Below are positions 34,571-43,631 of a DNA stretch of 64,000 nt, in pieces. The stretch's first letter is position 1. Each line of letters begins with the position of its first letter. The notes under the pieces were generated by a model. The model was not told the origin of the DNA and ran no database searches. It saw only the letters and a program-made list of their open reading frames with translations. The stretch is from the NCBI RefSeq assembly GCF_014384705.1, contig NZ_JACRSN010000006.1:62001-126000 (forward strand). Reading direction: 5' to 3'. Source of the DNA: Yeguia hominis (GTDB lineage: Bacteria; Bacillota; Clostridia; Oscillospirales; Acutalibacteraceae). A program made the translations under genes and the position numbers.

Positions 34571-34859
34571 AGTTTTTTGATCTTAATTTTTACCCATAAA
34601 ACACCGCAGCACATATTTTGCAGCTGGTCATACACCCGCCCTATAAACGCAAAACCCATTCCATCGTCCGCGAGTCAAAACAAGCGTTTCCATGTTCGCC
34701 GTAAAATTCACGCACAGAACGTCATCCGGCAACGCAAAGCGCCCTGATCTGCAACACGCTCCAGCAATTATTCAAACAGCCAAAACCGCGCAGATTTTTC
34801 GGCGCAATGGAGCTCTGCTTCTGCAACAAATGACGCTTCGCAACTGTGAAATAGCGAAC

Positions 34860-35516
34860 AAAAGCAGACCACAGAACGGAGAAAATCTCCGGCACGATGG
34901 AACACACTTTGTGTGCTCTCGCGTCCAGCGCGTATATAGAACAGAGAATTTTTTCAAAGCGGAAAATCAGAAAACCGCGGAACAGTGAACGCCACAGAAC
35001 GGTAGGCATATCTTCCCGCGTCCACCCGGCCGCAGCACGGAAAAAGTGACCGGCGCGGTGAGACACACTCCGTGTGCGGTAAAACACGCTTCGCGTGCGG
35101 CATGAAAAAGCCGCGGAACGGAAATAAGCGCCCTCCCGCGTCCACCCGGCCGCAACACGGAAAAAGTGACCGGCGCGATGGAACACGCTTCGTGTGCGGC
35201 GCGATGAGACACACTCCGTGTGCGGTGAAACACGCTACGCGTGCGGCATGAAAAAGCCGCGGAACGGAAATAAGCGCCCTCCCGCGTCCACCCGGCCGCA
35301 GAACGGAGAAAACTCCCGGCGCGATGAAACACGCTGCGTGTGCGCGGAGAAAGGTACTCCGTGTCCGCGTGGAACACGCTTCGCGTGCGGCATGAAAAAG
35401 CCGCGGAACGGAAATAAGCGCCCTCTCGCGTCCAGCGCGTGTACAGAATGGAGAAAACTCCCGGCGCGATGAAACACACTGCGCGTGCGCGATGAAACAC
35501 ACTTCGTGTGCGTCAA
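34860..35516 (-). repeat. Modular intergenic repeat block R10
   Basis: Minus-sense block reading away from the PaaK-like gene; the first hairpin (CACAC-GAA-GTGTG) begins 1-2 nt after its stop codon. Three similar copies of a roughly 110-nt composite with GGGCGCTTATTTCCGTTCCG and GCGGCTTTTTCATGCCGC. Confidence 0.86.
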
Positions 35517-36745
35517 TAGCGGTTATCAAACACGCGCGTTGACTTTTTCTCGCTGCGGGGCAGATCTCCCACTGAAACCGGCATCACATTGACGCTGATT
35601 CCAATCCGCGCTTTAAATTTTTCCTTTGTTTCCATCTCGACGCTGTACCGATTGGCGCCGTCGTCGCACTCGACAAAGAGCGTGCAGATATCTCTGCCCT
35701 CAAGGTGGTCGATCATAAACTGGTATTCGCTCGATGCGCCCGGAACCGTGCTGAGCATCTCGTCGATCTGGCTCGGGAAAATATTGACGCCCTTGACCTT
35801 CACCATATCGTCGGTGCGTCCGAGGATCGTATCGATCCGCGGATACCGGCTGCCGCACGGGCACTCGCCTGTCAAAACCCGGGTTAAATCATGCGTGCGG
35901 TAGCGGATCAGCGGCGCGCCCTGCTTGCGCAGCGTCGTGATGACCAACTCGCCGATCTCGCCGTCCGGAAGCACCTTTCCGGTTTTGGGATCCACAATCT
36001 CGAAATAGATATAATCATCCCACATGTGCATGCCGCATTCATAGTCGCAGCTGATGCCGATGCCCGGGCCGTAGACCTCTGTCAGGCCGTAAATATCATA
36101 GAGCCGGACGCCGAGTTCTTTTGCAATGCGCTCCCGCATTTTCTCTCCCCAGCGCTCAGAGCCGATAATGCCCTTGCGCAGATGGATCTGATCGCCGATT
36201 CCGCGCTTTGCAATTTCTTCGGCCAAAAGCAGCGCATACGAAGACGTCGCACACAGCACCGTGGATTTCAAATCCATCATCATGCGCAGCTGCTTGTCCG
36301 TGTTGCCCGGGCCCATCGGAATTGCCATTGCGCCGATCTTTTCCACACCGGCCTGAAAACCGATTCCGGCCGTCCACAAACCGTAGCCCGGCGTGATATG
36401 AACGCGGTCCGTATTCGTCACGCCTGCCATCCGATAGCAGCGCGCAAACATCTCCGCCCAGTCTGCAACATCCTGCGCAGTATAGGGAATAATGACCGGC
36501 GTCCCGGTCGTTCCGGAAGAGGAATGAATCCGCACAATTTCTTCATCCGGCACCGCCTGCAGGCCGAGCGGATACGCTTCGCGCAGATCGCCTTTCCAGG
36601 TAAACGGAAGCGTTTCAAAATCTTCCTGTGTACGGATAGCGTCAATGTCAATATCTTTCAGTTTTTCTTTGTAAAAGCAATCCTTGGAGGTGAGCGTTTT
36701 CAGCTGCGCCCGGATCAGCGAAAATTGCGTTTCTGTCATTTTCAT
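35513..36745 (-). CDS. Phenylacetate-CoA ligase family (PaaK-like)
   Basis: A 410-residue acyl-adenylate ligase. The ATP-binding loop HSSSGTTGTPVIIPYT (about 73-88), YGLTEVYGPGIG (about 213-224), the adenylation Asp region IRYRTHDLTRVL, and GRTDDMVKVKGVNIFPSQID are all present. Upstream AAAGGA supports the start. It converts an aryl acetate to its CoA ester with ATP cleaved to AMP. It follows iorAB by 6 nt, a typical pairing in which Ior makes aryl-acetyl-CoA from aryl pyruvates and the ligase activates or recovers the acids. Probable Phe/Tyr/Trp fermentation genes. Confidence 0.92.
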   Translation of the reverse strand: MKMTETQFSLIRAQLKTLTSKDCFYKEKLKDIDIDAIRTQEDFETLPFTWKGDLREAYPLGLQAVPDEEIVRIHSSSGTTGTPVIIPYTAQDVADWAEMFARCYRMAGVTNTDRVHITPGYGLWTAGIGFQAGVEKIGAMAIPMGPGNTDKQLRMMMDLKSTVLCATSSYALLLAEEIAKRGIGDQIHLRKGIIGSERWGEKMRERIAKELGVRLYDIYGLTEVYGPGIGISCDYECGMHMWDDYIYFEIVDPKTGKVLPDGEIGELVITTLRKQGAPLIRYRTHDLTRVLTGECPCGSRYPRIDTILGRTDDMVKVKGVNIFPSQIDEMLSTVPGASSEYQFMIDHLEGRDICTLFVECDDGANRYSVEMETKEKFKARIGISVNVMPVSVGDLPRSEKKSTRVFDNRY

Positions 36746-36751
36746 AAGTCA

Positions 36752-39406
36752 TTATCCTTTCCGCATTTGCAGGGCAATCTGAACCGCCCGGAGATTGACC
36801 TCGTGAAATTTTTCCGGCATCCGTCTGCGAATGGCCTCCATCAGCGCGTCCGGTGTCAGAGCGATGGCGCCCGCACCGGCCGCTGCCGCCAAAAGCGCAA
36901 TATTGAGCACCTTTGAAGAGCCGCACGCCGCACAGACTGCCTCTGTATCGAGCACCGTCAGCCGCCTCACCCGCGCGCGCAGGTAGTCGAGCATATCCGA
37001 TGCGTCATATGGCGTGCGTGCCAGCGAGGCCGTAACCGGCTGGATGGCCTTTTGGCTGACGACCACCGCGCCATCCGGTTTGAGATACGGCAAACAGCGC
37101 ACCGCCTCACCCGGCTCAAAGCCGAGAATGGTATCCGCACAGCCCTTCGGAATCAGCGGAGAATGCACTACATCTCCGGCGCGCACATGACTCACCACGC
37201 ATCCGCCGCGCTGCGCCATGCCGATGGTCTCCGCCGTCCGGACTGCAAGCCCCTGTTCCATCGCGGCAAATGCAAGCAGCTTGGAAGCCAGCACCGTTCC
37301 CTGGCCGCCCACACCGCACAACAAATAATCTTTCGAGCCGTCTTTCGCCCGGCGCAAACCCGGAGCCGTACTCCCCGATGCCGCGAACGCTGCCGCCGCC
37401 TGACCTTCTTTCGAGCCGGAGTCCGCCCCGAGCAAGCCCGGAACCGTACTCCCCGATGCCGCGAACGCTACCGCCGCCTGACCTTCTTTCGAGCCGGAGT
37501 CCGCCCCGGGCAAACTCGAAGCCGCACTTTGAATTTCAGACCCCTTCGATCCGCATGCAGCGGGTTTCTCTGCGCAGGAAATTGGTACAGCATGCGCGCC
37601 GGAAGCCGCATGAATCGCCTTTACAGGACAGATCTGCGCACAAAGCCCGCAGCCGGTACAGAGCGGCGGCTCCACACGCACCGTTTTGCCGTCTGCCACA
37701 AGCGCCGGACATCCAATCTCACGGATACATTTCCGACATCCGGTGCAGCTTTCCGGAAGGACCGCACAGCAGCCCTCCGGCTTTGCCACCGCGATACACG
37801 GCGAACGGAACACCACCGCGCGCACGCCGGAAGCCGCAATAGCTTCCTGCACCGTCCGAACCGCGCCGTTCAGATCGAGCGGATCGACGGTCTCGACAAA
37901 CGATACACCGACCGCGCGGAGCACCGATTCAATCGACACCCGGCCGCCGTCTTTGCCCATCATGGTGCGGCCGGTACCGGGGTGCGGCTGTTGCCCGGTC
38001 ATCGCTGTCGTAGAATTATCTAATACGATCAGAACAATATCTGTCTGATTATACACTGCGTTTACTATGCCGGGAATTCCGGATGCAAAGAATGTCGAAT
38101 CCCCAATAAACGAAAATGAAACCGTATCCGGCTCCGCACGGTGCAGGCCCTGTGCAATGGTGACATCCGCCCCCATGCACAAACAGGTATCGACCATATC
38201 GAGCGGCATCGCATTGCCGAGCGTATAGCAGCCGATATCGCCGCAAAACACCGCTTTTTTGCCTTTTGCTGCCTGCTTGACCGCATAGAAAGACGCCCGG
38301 TGCGGACATCCGGCACAAAGCACCGGCGGACGAACCGGAAGCGCCGGCAAGTCGGCATCCGGCTTTAAATCCGGAAGCGTCTCCCTGCCAAGCAGCAGCC
38401 GCAGCGCTTTTCTTGCCGCTTCGGTGCTGTTTTCGCCGGCGCGCGGCGCATAGCCGTCGCCTTTTCCGTGAATCCGCACGGAAAGTCCGTGTTTGCCGCA
38501 AAGGCAAGTCAGCTCCCGCTCAATCACCGGGTCAAGTTCTTCCAGGCAGAGCACCTCGTCGAGTCCCGAAAGGAATCGAAGCGCCTGGGTTTCCGGAAAC
38601 GGATACGGCGTTGTGACCTTCAAGACCCGCACACCGCACACAGCCTCCTGTGCGGCAGCCTCCATCAGATAGGCGTAACTGATTCCCCCGCAGGCAACGC
38701 CAACCCGGCAAGTCTCCCCTGTTCCGAGTTCCAACACCGGATTCTTTGCCGAAAACTCCGTGCCGATTTTAGGATTTCGCTCCTCAATTTTCAGATGGTT
38801 GAGATAAGATGTACGCGGAAAGATCACCCATCGCATGGTGTCCTTTTCAAACGCCGCCGGTACTGGCTGCCGTCCCGTTTCCTGCACCTCGACCGCCGCG
38901 CAGCCGTGGCAGACGCGCGTTGTGGGCCGGAAGAGCACCGGTGTGGCATAGCGTTCCGAGTATTCGAACGCCTCGCCGATCAGCGTATAGGCCTCCTCCG
39001 GCGAAGAGGGATCAAACACCGGCAATTTACAAAACTGCGCAAAAAGGCGCGTATCCTGTTCGGTCTGCGAAGAAATCGGGCCGGGATCGTCCGCCGCCAC
39101 AACCACCATGCCGCCCTTCACGCCGACATAGGCAAGGCTCATCAGCGGGTCAGACGCCACATTCAGGCCGACCTGCTTCATCGTCACCATCGTGCGCACG
39201 CCCGCATAGGCAGCACCCGCGGCAACCTCAAGCGCCGCTTTTTCATTGACGCTCCACTCGACATAAACCCCATCTCCGCGCCGTTTGGCAACCGTTTCCA
39301 GGATTTCCGTCGAAGGCGTACCTGGATATCCGGAAACAAGCCCAACGCCGGCATGCAGCGCGCCGAGCGCAATCGCTTCATTTCCCATCAAAAATTCTTT
39401 TGGCAT
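36752..39406 (-). CDS. iorA: Fused indolepyruvate:ferredoxin oxidoreductase (IorA-IorB)
   Basis: An 884-residue single polypeptide. Residues 1 to about 600 are IorA: GNEAIALGALHAGVGLVSGYPGTPS, TPP motifs GDIGCYTLG and GDSTFFASGIPG, and two 4Fe-4S signatures (CTGCRKCIREIGCP and CTGCGLCAQICP). Residues about 601-691 are a low-complexity linker with two copies of a 26-residue repeat. Residues about 692-884 are IorB (LLCGVGGQGTVLASKLLA, ETIGMAQRGG). The enzyme oxidatively decarboxylates aryl pyruvates to aryl-acetyl-CoA with ferredoxin. IorA and IorB are normally separate genes. GAAGAGG precedes the ATG at 39406. Confidence 0.92.
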   Translation of the reverse strand: MPKEFLMGNEAIALGALHAGVGLVSGYPGTPSTEILETVAKRRGDGVYVEWSVNEKAALEVAAGAAYAGVRTMVTMKQVGLNVASDPLMSLAYVGVKGGMVVVAADDPGPISSQTEQDTRLFAQFCKLPVFDPSSPEEAYTLIGEAFEYSERYATPVLFRPTTRVCHGCAAVEVQETGRQPVPAAFEKDTMRWVIFPRTSYLNHLKIEERNPKIGTEFSAKNPVLELGTGETCRVGVACGGISYAYLMEAAAQEAVCGVRVLKVTTPYPFPETQALRFLSGLDEVLCLEELDPVIERELTCLCGKHGLSVRIHGKGDGYAPRAGENSTEAARKALRLLLGRETLPDLKPDADLPALPVRPPVLCAGCPHRASFYAVKQAAKGKKAVFCGDIGCYTLGNAMPLDMVDTCLCMGADVTIAQGLHRAEPDTVSFSFIGDSTFFASGIPGIVNAVYNQTDIVLIVLDNSTTAMTGQQPHPGTGRTMMGKDGGRVSIESVLRAVGVSFVETVDPLDLNGAVRTVQEAIAASGVRAVVFRSPCIAVAKPEGCCAVLPESCTGCRKCIREIGCPALVADGKTVRVEPPLCTGCGLCAQICPVKAIHAASGAHAVPISCAEKPAACGSKGSEIQSAASSLPGADSGSKEGQAAVAFAASGSTVPGLLGADSGSKEGQAAAAFAASGSTAPGLRRAKDGSKDYLLCGVGGQGTVLASKLLAFAAMEQGLAVRTAETIGMAQRGGCVVSHVRAGDVVHSPLIPKGCADTILGFEPGEAVRCLPYLKPDGAVVVSQKAIQPVTASLARTPYDASDMLDYLRARVRRLTVLDTEAVCAACGSSKVLNIALLAAAAGAGAIALTPDALMEAIRRRMPEKFHEVNLRAVQIALQMRKG
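37352..37507 (-). repeat. 78-bp tandem repeat in the IorA-IorB linker
   Basis: Two 78-bp in-frame units encoding GADSGSKEGQAAVAFAASGS plus six further residues, and its near-identical second copy. A partial, decayed third unit may precede them. Confidence 0.85.
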
Positions 39407-39431
39407 AAAAGAACCTCTTCTCCATTTAATT

Positions 39432-40095
39432 TCCGCGCACACAGAGTGCGTCTCACCGCGCCGGAATCTTTCTCCATTCTATACACGCGCCGGACGCGAG
39501 AGCACGCGAAGCGTGTTTTGTCGCGCCGGAATCTTTCTCCGTTCCGCGGCCTTCTGTACACCGCTGAAATTCTGCACGTGCCCAAATTTTTTCTTCAATG
39601 CAGCGTTACTCCGCATTTTCTTTGTCCGATCTCTTGCGCACGCACACTGAGTGTATTTCATCGCGGGCACGAAGTGTCTTCCACCGCGCCGGAATCTTTT
39701 TCCGTTCTATATACGCGCCGGACGCTTTCTCCGTTCTATACACGCGCCGGACGCGAGAGGACGCTTTCTCCATTCCGCGGCTTTCAATGATACACAATTC
39801 ACCGTTCAAAAGCCTGCACGTGCCCAAATTTTTTCTTCAATGCAGCGTTACTCCGCATTTTCTTTGTCCGATCTCTTGCACACGCACACAGAGTGTATTT
39901 CACCGCGGACACGAAGTGTCTTCCATCGCGCCGGAATCTTTCTCCGTTCTATATACGCGCCGGAGATTTTCTCCGCTCTGTGGCTGGGAGGACGCGAGAG
40001 CACGCGAAGCGTGTTCCACCGCGCCGGAATCTTTCTCCGTTCTATACACGCGCCGGACGCGAGAGGATGCTTTCTCCGTTTCGCGGCCCGCTTTT
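39432..40095 (+). repeat. Modular intergenic repeat block R11
   Basis: Plus-sense block filling the gap between ruvX and iorAB, opposite to both genes. Two copies of a roughly 75-nt segment (GCACGTGCCCAAATTTTTTC..., about 39574-39650 and 39815-39893) lie among GGAATCTTTCTCCGTTCTAT and CACAC/CACGC hairpins. It begins only 28 nt from the iorAB start codon, leaving little room for a separate promoter. Confidence 0.85.
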
Positions 40096-40212
40096 GCTGA
40101 CTGCTTCTTGCAGTCATCCGCACGCCGTTATTCCAGCTTCCTGCCGACGCGAACTTGCATCCACGCCCGTTCCGATTCGCATCCAACAGCGCAAGCGGGC
40201 GTCTCACCGTTT

Positions 40213-40647
40213 TTACAACAGCGGTCCGCCGTGGCTTTGCTTCCGTCTGCTCAAATAATCCTGCAGAATAATCACAGCCGCTGCCGCGTCGACGACCGCC
40301 TTGCGCTTTTTTCCGCGCACATTCGTCTCGCTCAAATAGTTATGCGCCGTGATTGTCGTCCCGCGCTCATCCTGCAAATCACAAGGCAGACCGGTCTTTT
40401 CGGCGAGCGCTGCCGCAAATGCGCGGGCATTCTGCGCGCTTTCCCCTTCGCTGCCGTCCATATTCCTGGGCAGACCGACCACCAGACGCTCCGCGCGCCG
40501 GGCAGACGCCTCCGCCGCGACGGCCTCCAAAAGCCGATCCCGATCGCGCTCTGCAATCACGCGCACCGGCGAGGCCAGAATTTCTCCGGGATCACAAGCC
40601 GCCAAGCCTGTCCGGGCTTTTCCGAGATCCACTCCGAGAATGACCAT
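40213..40647 (-). CDS. ruvX: Putative pre-16S rRNA nuclease / Holliday junction resolvase (YqgF)
   Basis: A 144-residue RNase H-fold nuclease. GVDLGKARTGLAACD is the first catalytic Asp loop, RLVVGLPRNMDGSEGESAQNARAFA the central signature, LQDERGTT the Glu, and KRKAVVDAAAAVIILQDYL the final Asp. The family finishes 16S rRNA 5' ends and has been proposed to resolve recombination junctions. It overlaps the preceding phosphatase gene by 1 nt (TGATG) and is the last gene of the pyr cluster. Confidence 0.92.
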   Translation of the reverse strand: MVILGVDLGKARTGLAACDPGEILASPVRVIAERDRDRLLEAVAAEASARRAERLVVGLPRNMDGSEGESAQNARAFAAALAEKTGLPCDLQDERGTTITAHNYLSETNVRGKKRKAVVDAAAAVIILQDYLSRRKQSHGGPLL

Positions 40648-41354
40648 CAGTCCACCTCCTTCCGCGCATCATCGCGTTCCGGGATCCGGTACGCGCCGGT
40701 AAAAGCGTCCGGGTTCACCGGCACATGGCCGCATTCGTTCATTGCGATGACTTTGCTGCTTCCGTCCGGCAAAAAATCGACAACGGAAATCGCTGTATTG
40801 ACGCCCCAGCCGACTTCGCCGAGCGCCTCCACCGGCTTGCCGAGCGCCGCGCAGAGGATATTCCGAATCGCACAGCCGTGGGAAACAACGCACACGGTCT
40901 TGCCCATTTCCGCCGCAGCAATCCGCTTTGCCGCATTCCATACGCGCACATACACGTTCCGCATGGACTCGCCGCCCTCCGGCGCAAAATTCCATGGTTC
41001 TTCGCTCCAGGCGTATTCGTCCGCGAGATGCGTCTTGGAGAATTCCTCAATCGGATTGCCCTCCCAGACGCCGCCGTGAATTTCGATCAGATCCGGCTCC
41101 GTCCTGATTGGGAGATGATGAAACTGGTTGATTGCCTCCGCGGTTTTGACTGCACGGTCCAGCGGGCTGGTGTAGATTGCATCGATCGGAAGATTCCGGC
41201 ACCGCACTGCCAGCAGCGCGAGCTGTTCTTCCCCGCGCGGGCTGACCGGCGTGTCGATGTGCCCCTGAAAGACATGCCGAAGATTGCCCTCTGTCTCACA
41301 GTGCCGAACCAGCAGCATCCGGCAGGCGCCTTCCGGTTTTTTCTGCCATGCCAT
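40647..41354 (-). CDS. Histidine phosphatase family protein
   Basis: A 235-residue phosphoglycerate-mutase-like enzyme. LLVRHCETEGN carries the catalytic His and Arg (RHxE), TSPLDRAVKTAEAI the second Arg, the Glu lies in EIHGGVWEGN, and CVVSHGCAIRNIL has the second His. Its ATG is 1 nt after the pyrD stop codon, with GGAGG inside the pyrD 3' end, so translation is coupled. Related proteins act in cobalamin synthesis (CobC) or as broad phosphatases; the substrate here is unknown. Confidence 0.88.
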   Translation of the reverse strand: MAWQKKPEGACRMLLVRHCETEGNLRHVFQGHIDTPVSPRGEEQLALLAVRCRNLPIDAIYTSPLDRAVKTAEAINQFHHLPIRTEPDLIEIHGGVWEGNPIEEFSKTHLADEYAWSEEPWNFAPEGGESMRNVYVRVWNAAKRIAAAEMGKTVCVVSHGCAIRNILCAALGKPVEALGEVGWGVNTAISVVDFLPDGSSKVIAMNECGHVPVNPDAFTGAYRIPERDDARKEVD

Positions 41355-41355
41355 A

Positions 41356-42267
41356 TTAATATGCCTCCAATTTTCCGGTCAGTTCCGTCACAGAAGCGTA
41401 TCCGTGCCGGTCAAGATACCCCTGCAGGCCGTCGAGCACCCGCAGATGCACATAGGGATCGGTAAAAAATGCCGTTCCGATCTGGACGGCCGTCGCGCCT
41501 GCCAGCAGCATTTCGACAGCATCCTCCCATTTTGAGATGCCGCCCAGCCCCACGACCGGAATTTTCACGCGGTTCGCAACCTGCCACACCATGCGCAGGG
41601 CAACCGGAAATACAGCCGGGCCGGAAAGTCCGCCGGTGTTGTTATGTAAAATCGGGCGGCGCGTTTCAATGTCAATGCGCATGCCGGTCAGCGTGTTGAT
41701 GAGCGAAACCGCATCCGCACCGGCAAACTCAGCCGCCTCTGCGAGTGCGGCAATATCCGTAACATTCGGGGAAAGCTTGACCATCATAGGCTTTTTGCAG
41801 TGCCGCCGCACGGCTCTGGTGATGCTCTCAACGCCTTCCGCCGTCACGCCGAACTGTACGCCGCCGGCCTTCACGTTCGGACAGGAAATATTCAGCTCCA
41901 CAAGGTCGACCGCCGAGTCGGAAAGCCGCTCTGCGACCGCACAGTAATCTTCCGGACAGCTTCCCGCGATGTTCGCAATGACCGCCGTGCCCTGCTCCTT
42001 GAGCCAGGGCAGATCGTTTTCCAGGAACGCCTCCACGCCGGGATTCTGCAGCCCGACAGCGTTGAGCATACCGGAGGGCGTTTCCGCAATGCGCGGCGGC
42101 GGGTTTCCGGGCCGCTCCCGAAGCGTTGTGCCCTTGCAGGAAATGCCGCCGAGTGTGGACAGCGGATAGAATTTTGCATATTCGCGCCCGAACCCGAAGG
42201 TGCCGGACGCCGCAATAATCGGATTTTGCAGGAGAACTCCCGCGAGATTGACCCGTACGTCAGCCAT
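41356..42267 (-). CDS. pyrD: Dihydroorotate dehydrogenase B, catalytic subunit
   Basis: A 303-residue FMN enzyme of class 1B. The start at 42267 overlaps the pyrK stop codon by 1 nt and has AAGGAG about 10 nt ahead. Motifs: NPIIAASGTFGFG, LVELNISCPNVKAGG with the catalytic Cys of class 1B, VKLSPNVTDI, and PVVGLGGISKWEDAVEMLLAGATAVQIGTA, the FMN phosphate site. It oxidises dihydroorotate and passes electrons through PyrK to NAD+. Fourth step of pyrimidine synthesis. Confidence 0.95.
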   Translation of the reverse strand: MADVRVNLAGVLLQNPIIAASGTFGFGREYAKFYPLSTLGGISCKGTTLRERPGNPPPRIAETPSGMLNAVGLQNPGVEAFLENDLPWLKEQGTAVIANIAGSCPEDYCAVAERLSDSAVDLVELNISCPNVKAGGVQFGVTAEGVESITRAVRRHCKKPMMVKLSPNVTDIAALAEAAEFAGADAVSLINTLTGMRIDIETRRPILHNNTGGLSGPAVFPVALRMVWQVANRVKIPVVGLGGISKWEDAVEMLLAGATAVQIGTAFFTDPYVHLRVLDGLQGYLDRHGYASVTELTGKLEAY

Positions 42268-43202
42268 TATGCCTGCGCTCCTTCCCATGCGACGCGCGCC
42301 GCGTCAAAAACCGGACCGTCCTTACAGACATGCCCGTAATAGGCCGTGCCGTCCTCGCGCAATAAGCTGCACGCGCACCCAAGACAGGCGCCGACGCCGC
42401 AGGCCATCCGCGCTTCCAGCGAAACCGCACAGGGAATCGCCCGCGCCTTTGCGTAGGATGCCACCGCCCGAAGCATCGGAACCGGCCCGCAGGCGGCAAT
42501 CGCCGAAATTCCGGACTGCGGAAAACAGTCCGTCACAAAGCCCTTTTCTCCGAGAGAACCGTCCTCGGTCGCAATTCTGGTATCGCAGCCCAGCGCGCGG
42601 AATTCCTCCGCCAAAATCGCGGACTCCGCCGACCGGAAGCCCAGCACGGCGATGCAGTCCCCGTGCAGCGCCTGCGCAAGAAACAGCATCGGCGGCACGC
42701 CGATCCCCCCGCCGACCAGCATCACGCGCCCATCGGCACTCCGGCTTTTTTCCGGCGCACACACATCCCCATCTCCGCACGCGCTTCCGGCTTCGGGGTG
42801 AACACTTGCAAACTTGTTCCGGGCAAGCTCCGGATCACACACAGCCCCGTCTCCGCACGCGCTTCCGGCTTCGGGGCGACAGCTACCGCATTTACTCAGA
42901 ATAGACTCCGGATCAAAAGAATTGCCGAGCGGGCCGAGGAGATCGAGCGTTTCCTCACGTCCCATGGCGGCAAGCGCGCGGGTTCCTTCTCCGCGGACCG
43001 CAAACACCAAGCGAACGGTTCCCTCCGCAGCGGAAGCAGAGCAGATGGAAATCGGCCGGCGCAGCGTGTGTCCCGGCAGACGGATATGCACAAACTGTCC
43101 GGGCCGCGCTTCTTTGGCAAGCTGCGGCGCGGACAGGGTAAAATCATAGATGCCGGGCGCAATGGCGCGGGCAGTCTGAATTTTGGCAAGATGCGTATCC
43201 AT
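42267..43202 (-). CDS. pyrK: Dihydroorotate dehydrogenase B, electron transfer subunit, with repeat insert
   Basis: A 311-residue iron-sulfur flavoprotein, longer than the usual 250-265. The FAD domain has RRPISICSASAAEGTVRLVFAVRGEGT, the NAD domain VMLVGGGIGVPPMLFLA, and the C-terminal [2Fe-2S] Cys set CGVGACLGCAC plus HVCKDGPVF. Between the two domains (about 97-160) is an insertion containing two copies of a unit with PEAGSACGDG. AAGGAGG precedes the ATG. It links PyrD to NAD+ reduction. Confidence 0.93.
   Translation of the reverse strand: MDTHLAKIQTARAIAPGIYDFTLSAPQLAKEARPGQFVHIRLPGHTLRRPISICSASAAEGTVRLVFAVRGEGTRALAAMGREETLDLLGPLGNSFDPESILSKCGSCRPEAGSACGDGAVCDPELARNKFASVHPEAGSACGDGDVCAPEKSRSADGRVMLVGGGIGVPPMLFLAQALHGDCIAVLGFRSAESAILAEEFRALGCDTRIATEDGSLGEKGFVTDCFPQSGISAIAACGPVPMLRAVASYAKARAIPCAVSLEARMACGVGACLGCACSLLREDGTAYYGHVCKDGPVFDAARVAWEGAQA
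42752..42905 (-). repeat. Tandem repeat inside pyrK
   Basis: Two roughly 75-bp in-frame units sharing CCGCACGCGCTTCCGGCTTC (plus strand) and TCCGGAT ends. They encode the Cys/Gly-rich insertion between the FAD and NAD domains. Confidence 0.75.
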
Positions 43203-43213
43203 GCGGCCCCTCC

Positions 43214-43516
43214 TTAATTGCCAAACAGGCTGGCCAGCGGCGCAATGATCCGTTGCAGATCCGCAATCGCCTGATTCAGCGTCTCAATGTCAATCTTTTG
43301 GATTTTGTCCACTGCAAGCTGCATGCTGGACACTGCGTCGGAGACCTCCTGCAGTGTTTGCGCCATGCGCGGCAGCAGGATCACCGCCGCAAGAACCGCT
43401 GCAAGCAGTAAAATTCCGCATACCAGCGCACAAAGTCTGGCGGCTGAGAGCTGCTTTTTCAAAAGGGCGTTTTGTTCGCGTAAAAGTGCGCAGAGTTCTG
43501 TTCTTTCTTCGAGCAT
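43214..43516 (-). CDS. Small membrane protein in the pyr cluster
   Basis: A 100-residue protein starting at 43516 with AGGAGG 7 nt upstream. A charged N-terminal helix (MLEERTELCALLREQNALLKKQ) is followed by one membrane segment at about 28-49 (LCALVCGILLLAAVLAAVIL) and an amphipathic heptad-like region (MAQTLQEVSDAVSSMQLAVDKIQKIDIETLNQAIADLQ) that may form a coiled coil. No family recognised. It sits between pyrF and pyrK, 11 nt before pyrK, so it is co-expressed with pyrimidine synthesis genes; its role is unknown. The larger overlapping frame upstream is not used. Confidence 0.75.
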   Translation of the reverse strand: MLEERTELCALLREQNALLKKQLSAARLCALVCGILLLAAVLAAVILLPRMAQTLQEVSDAVSSMQLAVDKIQKIDIETLNQAIADLQRIIAPLASLFGN

Positions 43517-43631
43517 GCATAGGCCTCCTTCTAAAAATGCCGTTTCGCCGCGCCTCTGCCTTTGCGTCAAAGGCGTTTCCACGGCGATCCGGACTGCGAA
43601 TTTGATTCCGTTTTTCCGTGTCCCCGCGCTT

